This document shows positions 8,345 to 16,919 of a stretch of 64,000 nucleotides of DNA, piece after piece. The notes under the pieces were generated by a model that searched no databases, was not told the origin of the DNA, and saw nothing but the letters and a program-made list of their open reading frames with translations. This DNA is from CAYSWV01 sp964434865. Lineage in GTDB: Bacteria > Cyanobacteriota > Cyanobacteriia > Thermostichales > Thermostichaceae. A program made the translations under genes and the position numbers. The stretch spans positions 1-64,000 of the forward strand of contig CAYSWV010000016.1 of the NCBI GenBank assembly GCA_964434865.1. Reading direction: 5' to 3'. Each line of letters starts with the position of its first letter. Within the stretch, counting starts at the first letter, position 1.

Positions 8345-9289
8345 TTAACTATTAGGGGCCTGGTTGGCCTCAGGCAGAGGATCTTGGGTTAGATCCTGAG
8401 AGGGATACTCGCAACACTCTAGTAGAGTAGCTGGGGCGATATCTTCTAGATCTTGAGACTGGAGTAGAGTAGTCCATTGGCGTTGAAGCCTAGGATTGAG
8501 TGGATCCATTCGTCGTAACTCAGCTAGAGTAGCTACCGTGTCATACCAGATTCCTTGTGATTGCAATAGGGCCAGACGATCGATCAATGGAGCCTGAGTG
8601 ATCACAGCTTCAAAATCAGGTAACGAAATGCGTTTGATTTCACCATCTACACGTGGATCTTTTTCAGGTCGGTTGCGATCACAGATTAATTTCAATGTCC
8701 ACAGGTAAGATTGCCCAGGTTCAAGATCAAGGGGCACTTGAAGTTGTACCAGACCCGGTGATTGATCTAGGGGAATATAAGTTGTGACATCTGCAAAAAC
8801 AAATTTCAACTGCTGAGCTGGAGTAGCGGCTGGCACATACACCAACAAGGAGGGCCTAGTCAGGACAGTAGCTCCAATGGTGGTTTGGGGTGTGAGCACT
8901 AGCAGTGAGGGGTCTAACGTATCCTGAAGACAAACACGCCGACCTGATCGTTGGCCGCCCGATTCAGTGTAGTTAGGTTTCCCTAGATCGGGAAGATCAA
9001 AGTCAGGTATCCGAGAGGGAGCTTGCTGCAGATCTCGATTAAGATAGAAGCTAATGTTATTAACCGCCACTTGGGCGTAGGAGTTGTTGGGTTGCAGTGC
9101 TAAAGCTTGAGAAAACTTGATCAAGGCTTCAGGATAGTTGCGTTGAGCAGCAGCTTCGTACCCCTGACGCATCAGTTGATCAAACTCAAGTTGAGCTTGG
9201 GCTGGAGAGAGAGAAACAGATAGAGCCATACCTAGGATCAAAGGCAAAGCACGCCTAAACCATCGCTGGAAACCAATCATTGTTATCAT
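8345..9289 (-). CDS. Secreted DUF928 protein with TPR-like N-terminus
   Basis: About 314 residues from ATG 9289. A signal peptide ends near AQAQ, then a TPR-like pair follows (LMRQGYEAAAQRNYPEALIKFSQALALQPNN). The main body matches DUF928: LVLTPQTTIGATVLTRPSLLVYVP, a central beta region, then LEPGQSYLWTLKLICD. I chose ATG 9289 because its ATG overlaps the TGA of the CHAT gene upstream (ATGA, 9286-9289), a sign of translational coupling; the frame also extends upstream to a TTG at 9322. DUF928 proteins are commonly found with CHAT proteins in cyanobacteria. The biochemical role is unknown; it probably acts in the periplasm beside the CHAT protein. Confidence 0.85.
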   Translation of the reverse strand: MITMIGFQRWFRRALPLILGMALSVSLSPAQAQLEFDQLMRQGYEAAAQRNYPEALIKFSQALALQPNNSYAQVAVNNISFYLNRDLQQAPSRIPDFDLPDLGKPNYTESGGQRSGRRVCLQDTLDPSLLVLTPQTTIGATVLTRPSLLVYVPAATPAQQLKFVFADVTTYIPLDQSPGLVQLQVPLDLEPGQSYLWTLKLICDRNRPEKDPRVDGEIKRISLPDFEAVITQAPLIDRLALLQSQGIWYDTVATLAELRRMDPLNPRLQRQWTTLLQSQDLEDIAPATLLECCEYPSQDLTQDPLPEANQAPNS

Positions 9290-12045
9290 GTCCAATTTCC
9301 GATCAGAACAAACGGAGACCAATAGTAAGTGTGTTCAAATGCAGGATCCTGAAGTAATTCTAATTGAGCTAGTTTTAAGGCTTGAGCCTTGTTGATCGTT
9401 GGGTTCAGGTTAGCGTAGAACTGGCCCATCAGTCGACTGGTGGATCGATCATCAACCGCCCACAAACTAGCAAGGGTACTGCGAGCTCCAGCCCTGACTG
9501 CCACACCCGCTAAGCCCAGGGCAGCCCGATTGTCACCGGTGGCCGTTTCGCAGGCACTCAGTACCAATAACTCAATGGTCTGTTGGGTGGTATTGAGGGG
9601 ACTTTGCAAAATGGTTTCTAAATCAGGAATACCAATTGTGGCTTTGTCACCCCGATCACCAGACACAATAAACGTGCGATCAGCTCGGGAGCTAAACTGA
9701 CCATGAGTGGCTAGGTGCAAAATAGGAAAGGCAACAGACTGCAAACGTTGAATGATAGCGGCTTGAGTAAATTGTTCGTTGAGCAGAGCGGGGGGGCTAG
9801 GGATCACATTCCCCACTTGTTCAAGTTCTTCAGCCACAAACCGGAGCGCTTCAAATGGAATCTCTTCAACTTGGCGGGCCTCTGTTAATCCAGCCCGTAA
9901 AGCAGGGCTTAATGATCCTGATGTTACAGACAGCTCAAAGAACCTAAAGCCTGGAGCCAAGACTAGAATGAAGTCTTTCTGGATCAAATAGGTTTGGGTC
10001 TCTGGATCTCTTAGGGCCGCCATCGGGACATTCCGAAAATAGTGATCCAGCACAAAGACTAATACTGTAACACCCCAATGCTCAAGAACAGACTCGATGG
10101 GCGCGATCAGCCATTGGTAAACCTGTTCAGACGAGGGAGCCGATTGAACTGTGGTATCGGAGAGTGTTCGTCTTAGATCAACCAAAGTAGCTTCAACCTG
10201 AGACCGGGAGAGGGTAGTGTTGTAGGATTGCACCTTGTCTAGAGCAGGGATACTAACGATCACTTCTATCCGCTCTGGCAAAATAATGGGATAAATTAAA
10301 GCTACTGTTTGATCGAGTTGGGTTTCTGACAAGGTGGGCCGGATCAAATCTAAACAGCTATCTTGAAAGAAATTATTCAATTCAGCCAATTGCAAAGATT
10401 CAATCACGATCTGAGCCTGACTGGGATTATAAACGGGTGTTTCAGCTTGAGTGAGTAGATCAATGAGTTCACGATAAATGGGTTCTACTTCATCTCGAAA
10501 CGAAAATTGAACATCACGACTCACAATAGCCAGTTCAGTCCGTAGGGCTTCAAGGTTGTTGAAAGCCGTGGTATAACTCAACAAGGCTTCCTCTAAGTCT
10601 CCAGCTTGCTGTAATAATTGACCTAACTGGCGGTCCCATGGATAGCTAAGGGCAGCTCCCTGTTGATCACGAGCTAGCAGGATGGCCTCTTGCGTCAACT
10701 GTAGAGCTTGCTCTGTTAATCCTTGTACTTGATACAGCCGTCCTAAAGTCCCCAAGGCTTCAGCTTCAGCGATTGGATTGTGGGTGCCTCGAGCTTGAGT
10801 GAGAACTGTAGTTAGAATCGATTGGAGATCTGGAAAATTGAAAGAGAATGTTGAATCCAGGAGATTAAATTGAATGAGATCCTGAACTAAGCTTAGTTGA
10901 GTTTGCAGGGCAAAATGGGAAGGAGGAATACTCTGGATATCTTGTAAAGCTGTTTGTAAAATCGGTTGAACCTGCTGTTGAATCGTGTCACTCTGTTGAT
11001 CCAGGCTGGTTTCTAAATCCATGACAATCCTTGCTTGGAATTGGGCATCAGCGTTCCGTTGCTGTTGGGTGAGGAGAGTCTGTAAAGCGACTTCTTGTTG
11101 ATAGATTTGGGTTTCCAGCAGGAGGGTGTCAATCTGAAGTTTAAGGGCATTGCGCTGGGCTTGAATTCGTAGTAGGGGAGATGTCGAGTGCTGGCTAAGG
11201 GTTTGGTAACGATCGAGCGCCGCTTGGGTGTGCTGGTCAGCCTGAAGTCTATCATTGAGTTCCCTCGCACTTCTAGCTTTGGCATGTAGAGTATTGCCGA
11301 GATCAAGTTGGAGCGCTTCTGCCAACCCATTCAGGTTGAGCCGTTGAGATTCCTCTAGGGCTTTTTGTAGATGAGCTTCCGAAGCATCAAGAAGTCCTAA
11401 TAACCGTTCCGTGTTAGCCAGGCTTCTTAGTCCCGTCAGAGTTAGTTTAGAGGGGGGCAGTTGATTGAGTTGCTCAGCAAGTGTAGCCAAGATGGCACTG
11501 GCTCGTTGATTCAATCCCAAGAGTTGAAAAGCTTGGACCTGATTCAGACGGCTTCCGATCACCCCATATTGATCTTGAATGTGTTGATAGCCTTGTTGAG
11601 CTTGCCGGAGATGACCTAAAGCCACTTCAGGTTGACCTTGGAGTAAACGATAAGTGCCTAGGGTGTTGTGAGCTTGGGCCTGAATCCAAATCTGATCAGG
11701 ACTAGGGGGGATAGCCTCAAGTAGCGCAAAGCTTTGATTGAGAGTTTGTTCAACAGCCAAGAGATCAGCAAGTTCTTGTTGAGCAGCCGCTTGATAGTTA
11801 AGCACCATAGCTTGTCGAAGTGGATCGCCTTGCTGCCGAAATCGCCTGGCCGCTTGTTGCCATAGATCAATAGCCGTTTGATAACGCCCTGCCTCATAAG
11901 CTGCTAACCCCTGATCTACTAAGGAATCAGCGGATTGAGCCCAACCAGGCGTTAGCTGGATCGTGAGGCCTACACCGGATACCAGGCCCAACACTAAAAA
12001 GGCACGTCGGCTGAGGTAACGAGTTGAAACTGAAGAGGATGTCAT
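9286..12045 (-). CDS. Exported TPR-CHAT cysteine peptidase-like protein
   Basis: A 919-residue protein. Residues 1-37 form a signal peptide (arginines, a hydrophobic stretch, then GWAQ). Roughly residues 40-500 are tetratricopeptide and helical repeats (GLAAYEAGRYQTAIDLWQQA, ALGTLGRLYQVQGLTEQALQ). The C-terminal third is a CHAT domain (caspase HetF associated with TPRs) with the catalytic pair visible: His near 781 in ILHLATHGQ and Cys near 832 in LVLSACETATGD, followed by AVRAGARSTLASLWAVDD. It is likely an active protease fold outside the cytoplasmic membrane. It is the first gene of a coupled pair with DUF928. The substrate is unknown. Confidence 0.88.
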   Translation of the reverse strand: MTSSSVSTRYLSRRAFLVLGLVSGVGLTIQLTPGWAQSADSLVDQGLAAYEAGRYQTAIDLWQQAARRFRQQGDPLRQAMVLNYQAAAQQELADLLAVEQTLNQSFALLEAIPPSPDQIWIQAQAHNTLGTYRLLQGQPEVALGHLRQAQQGYQHIQDQYGVIGSRLNQVQAFQLLGLNQRASAILATLAEQLNQLPPSKLTLTGLRSLANTERLLGLLDASEAHLQKALEESQRLNLNGLAEALQLDLGNTLHAKARSARELNDRLQADQHTQAALDRYQTLSQHSTSPLLRIQAQRNALKLQIDTLLLETQIYQQEVALQTLLTQQQRNADAQFQARIVMDLETSLDQQSDTIQQQVQPILQTALQDIQSIPPSHFALQTQLSLVQDLIQFNLLDSTFSFNFPDLQSILTTVLTQARGTHNPIAEAEALGTLGRLYQVQGLTEQALQLTQEAILLARDQQGAALSYPWDRQLGQLLQQAGDLEEALLSYTTAFNNLEALRTELAIVSRDVQFSFRDEVEPIYRELIDLLTQAETPVYNPSQAQIVIESLQLAELNNFFQDSCLDLIRPTLSETQLDQTVALIYPIILPERIEVIVSIPALDKVQSYNTTLSRSQVEATLVDLRRTLSDTTVQSAPSSEQVYQWLIAPIESVLEHWGVTVLVFVLDHYFRNVPMAALRDPETQTYLIQKDFILVLAPGFRFFELSVTSGSLSPALRAGLTEARQVEEIPFEALRFVAEELEQVGNVIPSPPALLNEQFTQAAIIQRLQSVAFPILHLATHGQFSSRADRTFIVSGDRGDKATIGIPDLETILQSPLNTTQQTIELLVLSACETATGDNRAALGLAGVAVRAGARSTLASLWAVDDRSTSRLMGQFYANLNPTINKAQALKLAQLELLQDPAFEHTYYWSPFVLIGNWT

Positions 12046-12195
12046 TACTCAAGTGCAGCTTAAATTGACTCAAGTATACCGAAGGTCAATCAGAGGTCTA
12101 GGAAATCTAGAATCTGTTATGTTAAGTGGTTAACAGACATCTACTCTGAGCAGCGTAACGTTAGATTAGTCGTTGATGGGTAAGGTTAATTAGCT

Positions 12196-12645
12196 ATGGA
12201 ACCGATTCGATTTCATTTGGCGTTTCCCGTAACGGATATTCCTCTAACCAAAACCTTTTATGTGGAGGGATTAGGCTGTGTAGCTGGCCGCGAAACACCA
12301 GCATCAGTCATCTTAGATCTACAAGGTCATCAGTTAGTGGCTCATGTGACCCATCAGCCATTAGCCCCGCAGCGGGGAATTTATCCACGCCATTTTGGTC
12401 TGATCTTTCCTGAACTAGACCTATGGCAAGCCTTATGTCACCGTGCTCAAACCCATCAGCTCAAGTTTTATCAAGAGCCCAAATGGAGGTTTCAGGATAC
12501 ACCCTTGGAGCATGGCACCTTCTTCCTGGAAGATCCGTTTTATAACCTACTGGAATTTAAACATTACCGGCATCCTTCTGCGATCTTCGGGGAAAGACAG
12601 TGGACTCAAATTGGTGATCCAGAGCTTGAACCGATCCATTCCTAA
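12196..12645 (+). CDS. VOC (glyoxalase/dioxygenase-fold) family protein
   Basis: A 149-residue protein of the vicinal oxygen chelate superfamily. The opening RFHLAFPVTDIPLTKTFYVEGLGC is a classic VOC start, with possible metal ligands in the first strand (His8) and near HFGLIF, and a terminal motif FFLEDPFYNLLEFKHY with a Glu ligand. One VOC module pair is present, so the metal site is complete in one chain. The specific reaction cannot be told from sequence. It stands alone, with a strong inverted repeat just downstream. Confidence 0.82.
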   Translation: MEPIRFHLAFPVTDIPLTKTFYVEGLGCVAGRETPASVILDLQGHQLVAHVTHQPLAPQRGIYPRHFGLIFPELDLWQALCHRAQTHQLKFYQEPKWRFQDTPLEHGTFFLEDPFYNLLEFKHYRHPSAIFGERQWTQIGDPELEPIHS

Positions 12646-12732
12646 CCGCTCACAGCAAATAAATATAACTATCTGGAGTCTGAACCGATCTAACTCTGGC
12701 TTCAGTTTGAAACATGCTTAAATGTCCTTAGC

Positions 12733-12780
12733 CTGATTCCTGAAGGTAACCTGAGAGTTTTTGACCGCCTTAGGAATCAG
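12733..12780. terminator. Inverted repeat between convergent genes, possible bidirectional terminator
   Basis: The left arm CTGATTCCT-G-AAGG (12733-12746) pairs with the right arm CCTTAGGAATCAG (12768-12780): 13 base pairs with a single bulged G and a 21-nt loop. It lies between the VOC gene (ends 12645, plus) and the small membrane gene (ends 12797, minus), where a terminator is expected. No clear T-run follows on either strand, so intrinsic termination is uncertain. Confidence 0.5.
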
Positions 12781-12796
12781 ACTACTGGGTCTAAAG

Positions 12797-13003
12797 TTAC
12801 TTTCTCTGTGCTCTATCGTTATCCTGTTTCAAAGCCATCAAAATTAATGCAATACCAGCAACGATCATCGATAAACGGATAATAATACCGATGCCTGGGC
12901 CAAAGGCATCAACCCACATCATGAGGATAAATTCTCTTTCCAACAGATTTAGGAGAAAAGAGCCAACCCCAAAGAAGATTAGAGCCGATCCAATACGTAT
13001 CAT
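12797..13003 (-). CDS. Small two-helix membrane protein, unknown
   Basis: A 68-residue protein with two hydrophobic helices (IGSALIFFGVGSFLLNLL and GIIIRLSMIVAGIALILMAL) and a charged C-terminus (KQDNDRAQRK). AGAGAGGT lies just before ATG 13003 as a likely ribosome binding site, which supports a real gene. No family is recognised; similar small hydrophobic proteins are common in cyanobacteria. It stands alone downstream of smc. Confidence 0.6.
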   Translation of the reverse strand: MIRIGSALIFFGVGSFLLNLLEREFILMMWVDAFGPGIGIIIRLSMIVAGIALILMALKQDNDRAQRK

Positions 13004-13224
13004 ACTACCTCTCTTTCAATTATTAACTTACTACACCCATTAAAGTAGACTAGATTCATCTGAAAATCAAGATCTCAAATCAACCTATTCACTACGATTT
13101 TGAAACATCGCTCAAGACTGGAAAGATAGATATCAAAGGTGCTTAACCAGGAAACTTAACTACTAAACCTATAAGCTAACAGTCATCTTGAAATAGTCAG
13201 TAATCTATCTGAACGTGCAACAGG

Positions 13225-16200
13225 TCAACTAGCTGTCTGATTTTTGATCCCAATCACTTGGGTGTAAGCTCCTCTAGCCTGAGTAACCCCAATGGTACGT
13301 TCTGACTTTTCGATCATCGGTCGCCGTAAGCTAACTACAATAAACTGAGCCTGTTGCGCTTGTTGCCAGATCATTGTGGCCAGCTTTTCCACATTTGCCC
13401 CATCCAAAAACATATCCACTTCATCAAAGGCATAGAAGCTAGAGGGCCGATACCGTTGTAAGGCAAAAATAAAGCTCAAAGCTGTTAATGATTTTTCACC
13501 CCCTGACATAGAGCTGAGGCGACGCACGGGTTTGCCTTTAGGATGGGCCACTAGGGTGAGACCGCCAGCAAAGGGATCCTCTGGGTTTTCCAGTTGTAAG
13601 TGTCCGTCACCATCTGATAGTTGAGAAAAGATCAGCCGAAAATGTTGATCAACAGCATTAAAAGCATCTAAAAAAGCCTGGCGTCTGAGGGTCGCAAAAT
13701 TTTCAATTCGGAGTAGAAGTTCAGTTCGTTCTTCTTCCAGCTTAGTCAGTTTGTCGCTGAGATCAGCTAACCGGGTCTGATTATCTTCATAGTCTTTAAT
13801 GGCTAGCATATTGACCGGTTCTAAGGCTTTGAGTTTATCTTCTAGGCGGCGGCGTTGCCGTTGTAAGTCTTCTAAGGTGAGCGCGTCTGGCACTTCAGGG
13901 AGTGGATCGGGGAGTTGGAGCCGGGCTTGATCCAGTTGAGGCTCTAGCTGGGCAATGACAGCTTCTTTTTCCTGTTGCTGAGTTTGAGCATTGTAGCGAT
14001 CCCACTCTACCCGCTGGATCTGCTGTTGTTTGGTACGCACGGCAAGATCTTGTTGATCTCGTTCAGCTTGTAAATCCGCAAGTTTAGCTTCTAAAGTGGC
14101 CAGTTGAGTTTGATGATCCGTGATCTGAGCTTGGAGAGTCAGTTGATCTTGTTTGATCTGGGCCATCTGTGAGTGCAACTGTTGGGTGCGGGTGTGGGCT
14201 TCACTAATCCGTTCAGTATGTTGTTGATATTTGGCTCGATTGAGTTCTAACTGAGTAATCAGGGTTTGATGATGTTGATCAAACTGGCGGATCTCAGCTA
14301 GAAGTTGGTTTAAAGCGGCTTCTTGCTCTTGAACATTAGCTTGAACTTGCTGCCAATGCTGATTAACCGGTGAATGCTCAAGTTGACTCAATTTAGTGGT
14401 CAGATCGTCAATCCGTTGAGCCAAAGGCTGCAGTTCACTGGCCAGTTGGTGGAGGTGCTGGGTCACGTGGGTGTGTTCAGCTTGCCGGTGCTGTTGCTGT
14501 TGATTGAGATCCTGTAAACGGTCAAGACAGGATTGGATGTCAGCCCGATGTTGGTCTAGAGTTTGTTGGGCTTGTAGAGCCGTCTGTCTGAGAGGGATGA
14601 GGTCCTGAGTTAGAGTTCGATCACGGGCTTGAGCTGCTTTTAAGCGTGGCCCTAAGGTAGCTAATAAGTCTTCTAGATCATCTAGCCGGTGTTTGAGGGT
14701 CTCCAGCTGAGTCGTATCGTCACTGCCAAACCGAACCGCTGATTTAGCTTGTAAGCTTCCGCCTGTCATGGCACCGGATGACTCTAACAATTCTCCATCT
14801 AAAGTGACCATCCGATATCTCCCAATATGAGGTTGGGCCAGATCCAAAGATTGAAACACCACAGTTTGACCCAAGACAAACCCAAACACATCGCGATAGT
14901 CCGGATCAAATTGAACTAGACGAATAGCATAATCCACAACCCCAGAGACTGTAATGGGACCCGGAGGCCGTGTTGATTTAAGTTTATTCAAAGGCAAAAA
15001 GGTAGCCCGGCCAGCTTTCTCTCGTTTCAACAAATGGATCGCACTAGCAGCCACCACATCATCGTCAACGACAACATGATTTAAGCGATTCCCGGCTGCC
15101 ACTTCTAAAGCAGTTTGATAGGTTGGATCAACTTGGCCCAATTGAGCCACGAGACCATGAACACCAGGGAGCTTAGCCGCCAAGACCAGTTGGGTAGCCC
15201 TAGATCCCTGCGTATCTTGGAGGACTTGACGCCGGGTCTCCAGCTTATCAAGTTCACGTTGTTTGGTATGAAACTCGGTCTGTAACCGTTGAAAAGTAGC
15301 CTGCTCGATCTCAAGGTTAGCCTGCAGATTGGTTTGTTCTTGAGTTAGGGCTTGAACTTGAGCAGTAGCCGTGGCAGCTTGCGCTTCTAAAGATTGGGTT
15401 TGGGTTTGGTGTTCATCTAGCCAGACTTGTAAACTCTGTTGCTCTTGAGCCTGATCCTGGCTTTGTCGTTCGAGTTGGTGTAATCGTTCGGTTAAGCGGA
15501 TCTGCTCTTGTTCTCGCGGGGTGTAGTCTTGGCGGGTTTCTTCTAATTGGCGCGTGAGATACCGTTGTTGTTTGATCCAAGCATCTGATGACTGTGCTAA
15601 GACCTGTAAGCGGTCACGGTAGGTGTTCAAAGCCGACTCGATCTGGGTTTGTTGGTGTTGATGCTGCTGTTGTTGGGATCTAATTTGCTGTTGTTCAACT
15701 TGAATTTGAGCCTGATCTTGATCTAAGGTTTGTTGCTGGGCTTGAGCTTGAAGGATGACCTGAGCTGTGGTTTCAATAGCTTGCTGAGCTGTCCATCGTT
15801 GCTGATCGAGCTGCTCATGTTGGGCTTGCCAGGTAGCTAGGGCCTTTTGCTTTTCTAAGTATTCGTCTTCACCTAGGGCATGGATGCGAGATTGGAGGTC
15901 TGTTAATTGGGCTTCATCTTTGGCTAGCGACTCTTTGAGCTTCGACAAGTCTGTGGTGAGTTGCTCCTGCTTCTCAAGATGAATTTGAATGGCTGCTCGG
16001 TTTTGTTGAACTTGAGTATCTAGATGTCGCCAAGTGAGCACCAGTTTCAAGCTATCCAGGTTAGTTAGATTAGATCGCAAGGTTTGGTACTGTTGGGCTT
16101 TTTTGCTCTCTTGCAGGAGTCGTTCACTAGTAACCTGGAGTTCTTGCTCAATTAAGCGGAAGCGTTCGATTTGTTCTTTAACGGCTTCTAATTTGGTATT

Positions 16201-16884
16201 GGCTTGGGCAATCTTACGATCAAAGTTGGCTACTCCAGCAAGTTCATCAATGATCTGGCGCCGTTCTTTGGGATTCATTGAAATAATGCTGGTTACATCG
16301 CCTTGTAAAACAACATTGTAGCCGTTGGGGTAAACGTGCATGGCTTCAAGTTGTTCGTGCAATTCAGTTAATGTACAGGGAACATCATTGATATAAAACG
16401 TACTAGTGTAATTCGGTTCGTCTTTACCAGCTTGGCGATTAGGCGAGATCCGGAGGCGGCGGGTGACTTTCCACTCCATAATCTGATGGCCATTGGATGC
16501 CAATCCATTTGAACTGGTTTCAGCGGTGGTGCTTGAATCCCTTTGATGGGTTGGTGCTGGATCACTAGAGTCTTGACCCGTTTGTTGGTTTAGGAATTTT
16601 TCGAGAAACTCAGCTGGCACAGAATCGAGAGCAAAGGTTACAGAGACAGCTGTCTCGGTTTTGCGGTTTCGCTCAAGGCTACCTGAATGGACCAGATCAA
16701 GTAACTTATCCGCACGCATGCCTTTAGACGAAGATAAACCTAACGCAAAGAGCAAGGCATCTAGAATATTGGACTTACCGGATCCATTGGGACCTGAAAT
16801 CACGGTAAAGCCTGGGAGTAGCGGTATGGATGTGGTGGTGCCAAATGACTTAAATCGAGTCAGTTCTAGCTGTTTAACATACAT
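13225..16884 (-). CDS. smc: Chromosome segregation ATPase SMC
   Basis: A 1219-residue full-length SMC. Walker A GPNGSGKS lies at residues 31-38. A first long coiled coil covers about 180-510 and is very rich in Gln. The hinge domain starts near LPGVHGLVAQLGQVDPTYQ. A second coiled coil follows, and the C-terminal head carries signature SSMSGGEKSLTALSF and Walker B SSFYAFDEVDMFLD. SMC forms the condensin-like complex with ScpA and ScpB that compacts and separates chromosomes; scpAB are not in this window. An insertion of about 45 residues lies between Walker A and the first coil (SSDPAPTHQRDSSTTAETSS), low in complexity. It starts 35 bp after mutL in the same orientation, a likely operon. Confidence 0.96.
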   Translation of the reverse strand: MYVKQLELTRFKSFGTTTSIPLLPGFTVISGPNGSGKSNILDALLFALGLSSSKGMRADKLLDLVHSGSLERNRKTETAVSVTFALDSVPAEFLEKFLNQQTGQDSSDPAPTHQRDSSTTAETSSNGLASNGHQIMEWKVTRRLRISPNRQAGKDEPNYTSTFYINDVPCTLTELHEQLEAMHVYPNGYNVVLQGDVTSIISMNPKERRQIIDELAGVANFDRKIAQANTKLEAVKEQIERFRLIEQELQVTSERLLQESKKAQQYQTLRSNLTNLDSLKLVLTWRHLDTQVQQNRAAIQIHLEKQEQLTTDLSKLKESLAKDEAQLTDLQSRIHALGEDEYLEKQKALATWQAQHEQLDQQRWTAQQAIETTAQVILQAQAQQQTLDQDQAQIQVEQQQIRSQQQQHQHQQTQIESALNTYRDRLQVLAQSSDAWIKQQRYLTRQLEETRQDYTPREQEQIRLTERLHQLERQSQDQAQEQQSLQVWLDEHQTQTQSLEAQAATATAQVQALTQEQTNLQANLEIEQATFQRLQTEFHTKQRELDKLETRRQVLQDTQGSRATQLVLAAKLPGVHGLVAQLGQVDPTYQTALEVAAGNRLNHVVVDDDVVAASAIHLLKREKAGRATFLPLNKLKSTRPPGPITVSGVVDYAIRLVQFDPDYRDVFGFVLGQTVVFQSLDLAQPHIGRYRMVTLDGELLESSGAMTGGSLQAKSAVRFGSDDTTQLETLKHRLDDLEDLLATLGPRLKAAQARDRTLTQDLIPLRQTALQAQQTLDQHRADIQSCLDRLQDLNQQQQHRQAEHTHVTQHLHQLASELQPLAQRIDDLTTKLSQLEHSPVNQHWQQVQANVQEQEAALNQLLAEIRQFDQHHQTLITQLELNRAKYQQHTERISEAHTRTQQLHSQMAQIKQDQLTLQAQITDHQTQLATLEAKLADLQAERDQQDLAVRTKQQQIQRVEWDRYNAQTQQQEKEAVIAQLEPQLDQARLQLPDPLPEVPDALTLEDLQRQRRRLEDKLKALEPVNMLAIKDYEDNQTRLADLSDKLTKLEEERTELLLRIENFATLRRQAFLDAFNAVDQHFRLIFSQLSDGDGHLQLENPEDPFAGGLTLVAHPKGKPVRRLSSMSGGEKSLTALSFIFALQRYRPSSFYAFDEVDMFLDGANVEKLATMIWQQAQQAQFIVVSLRRPMIEKSERTIGVTQARGAYTQVIGIKNQTAS

Positions 16885-16919
16885 TCAGATTATAAGGATC
16901 CACTAACGCTAGCCTGAGT

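Noticed and set aside
9286..12045. CHAT protein as a cytoplasmic immune effector (Craspase-like)
   Set aside because: The signal peptide and the DUF928 partner place it outside the cytoplasm, and no CRISPR or gasdermin-like genes are near.
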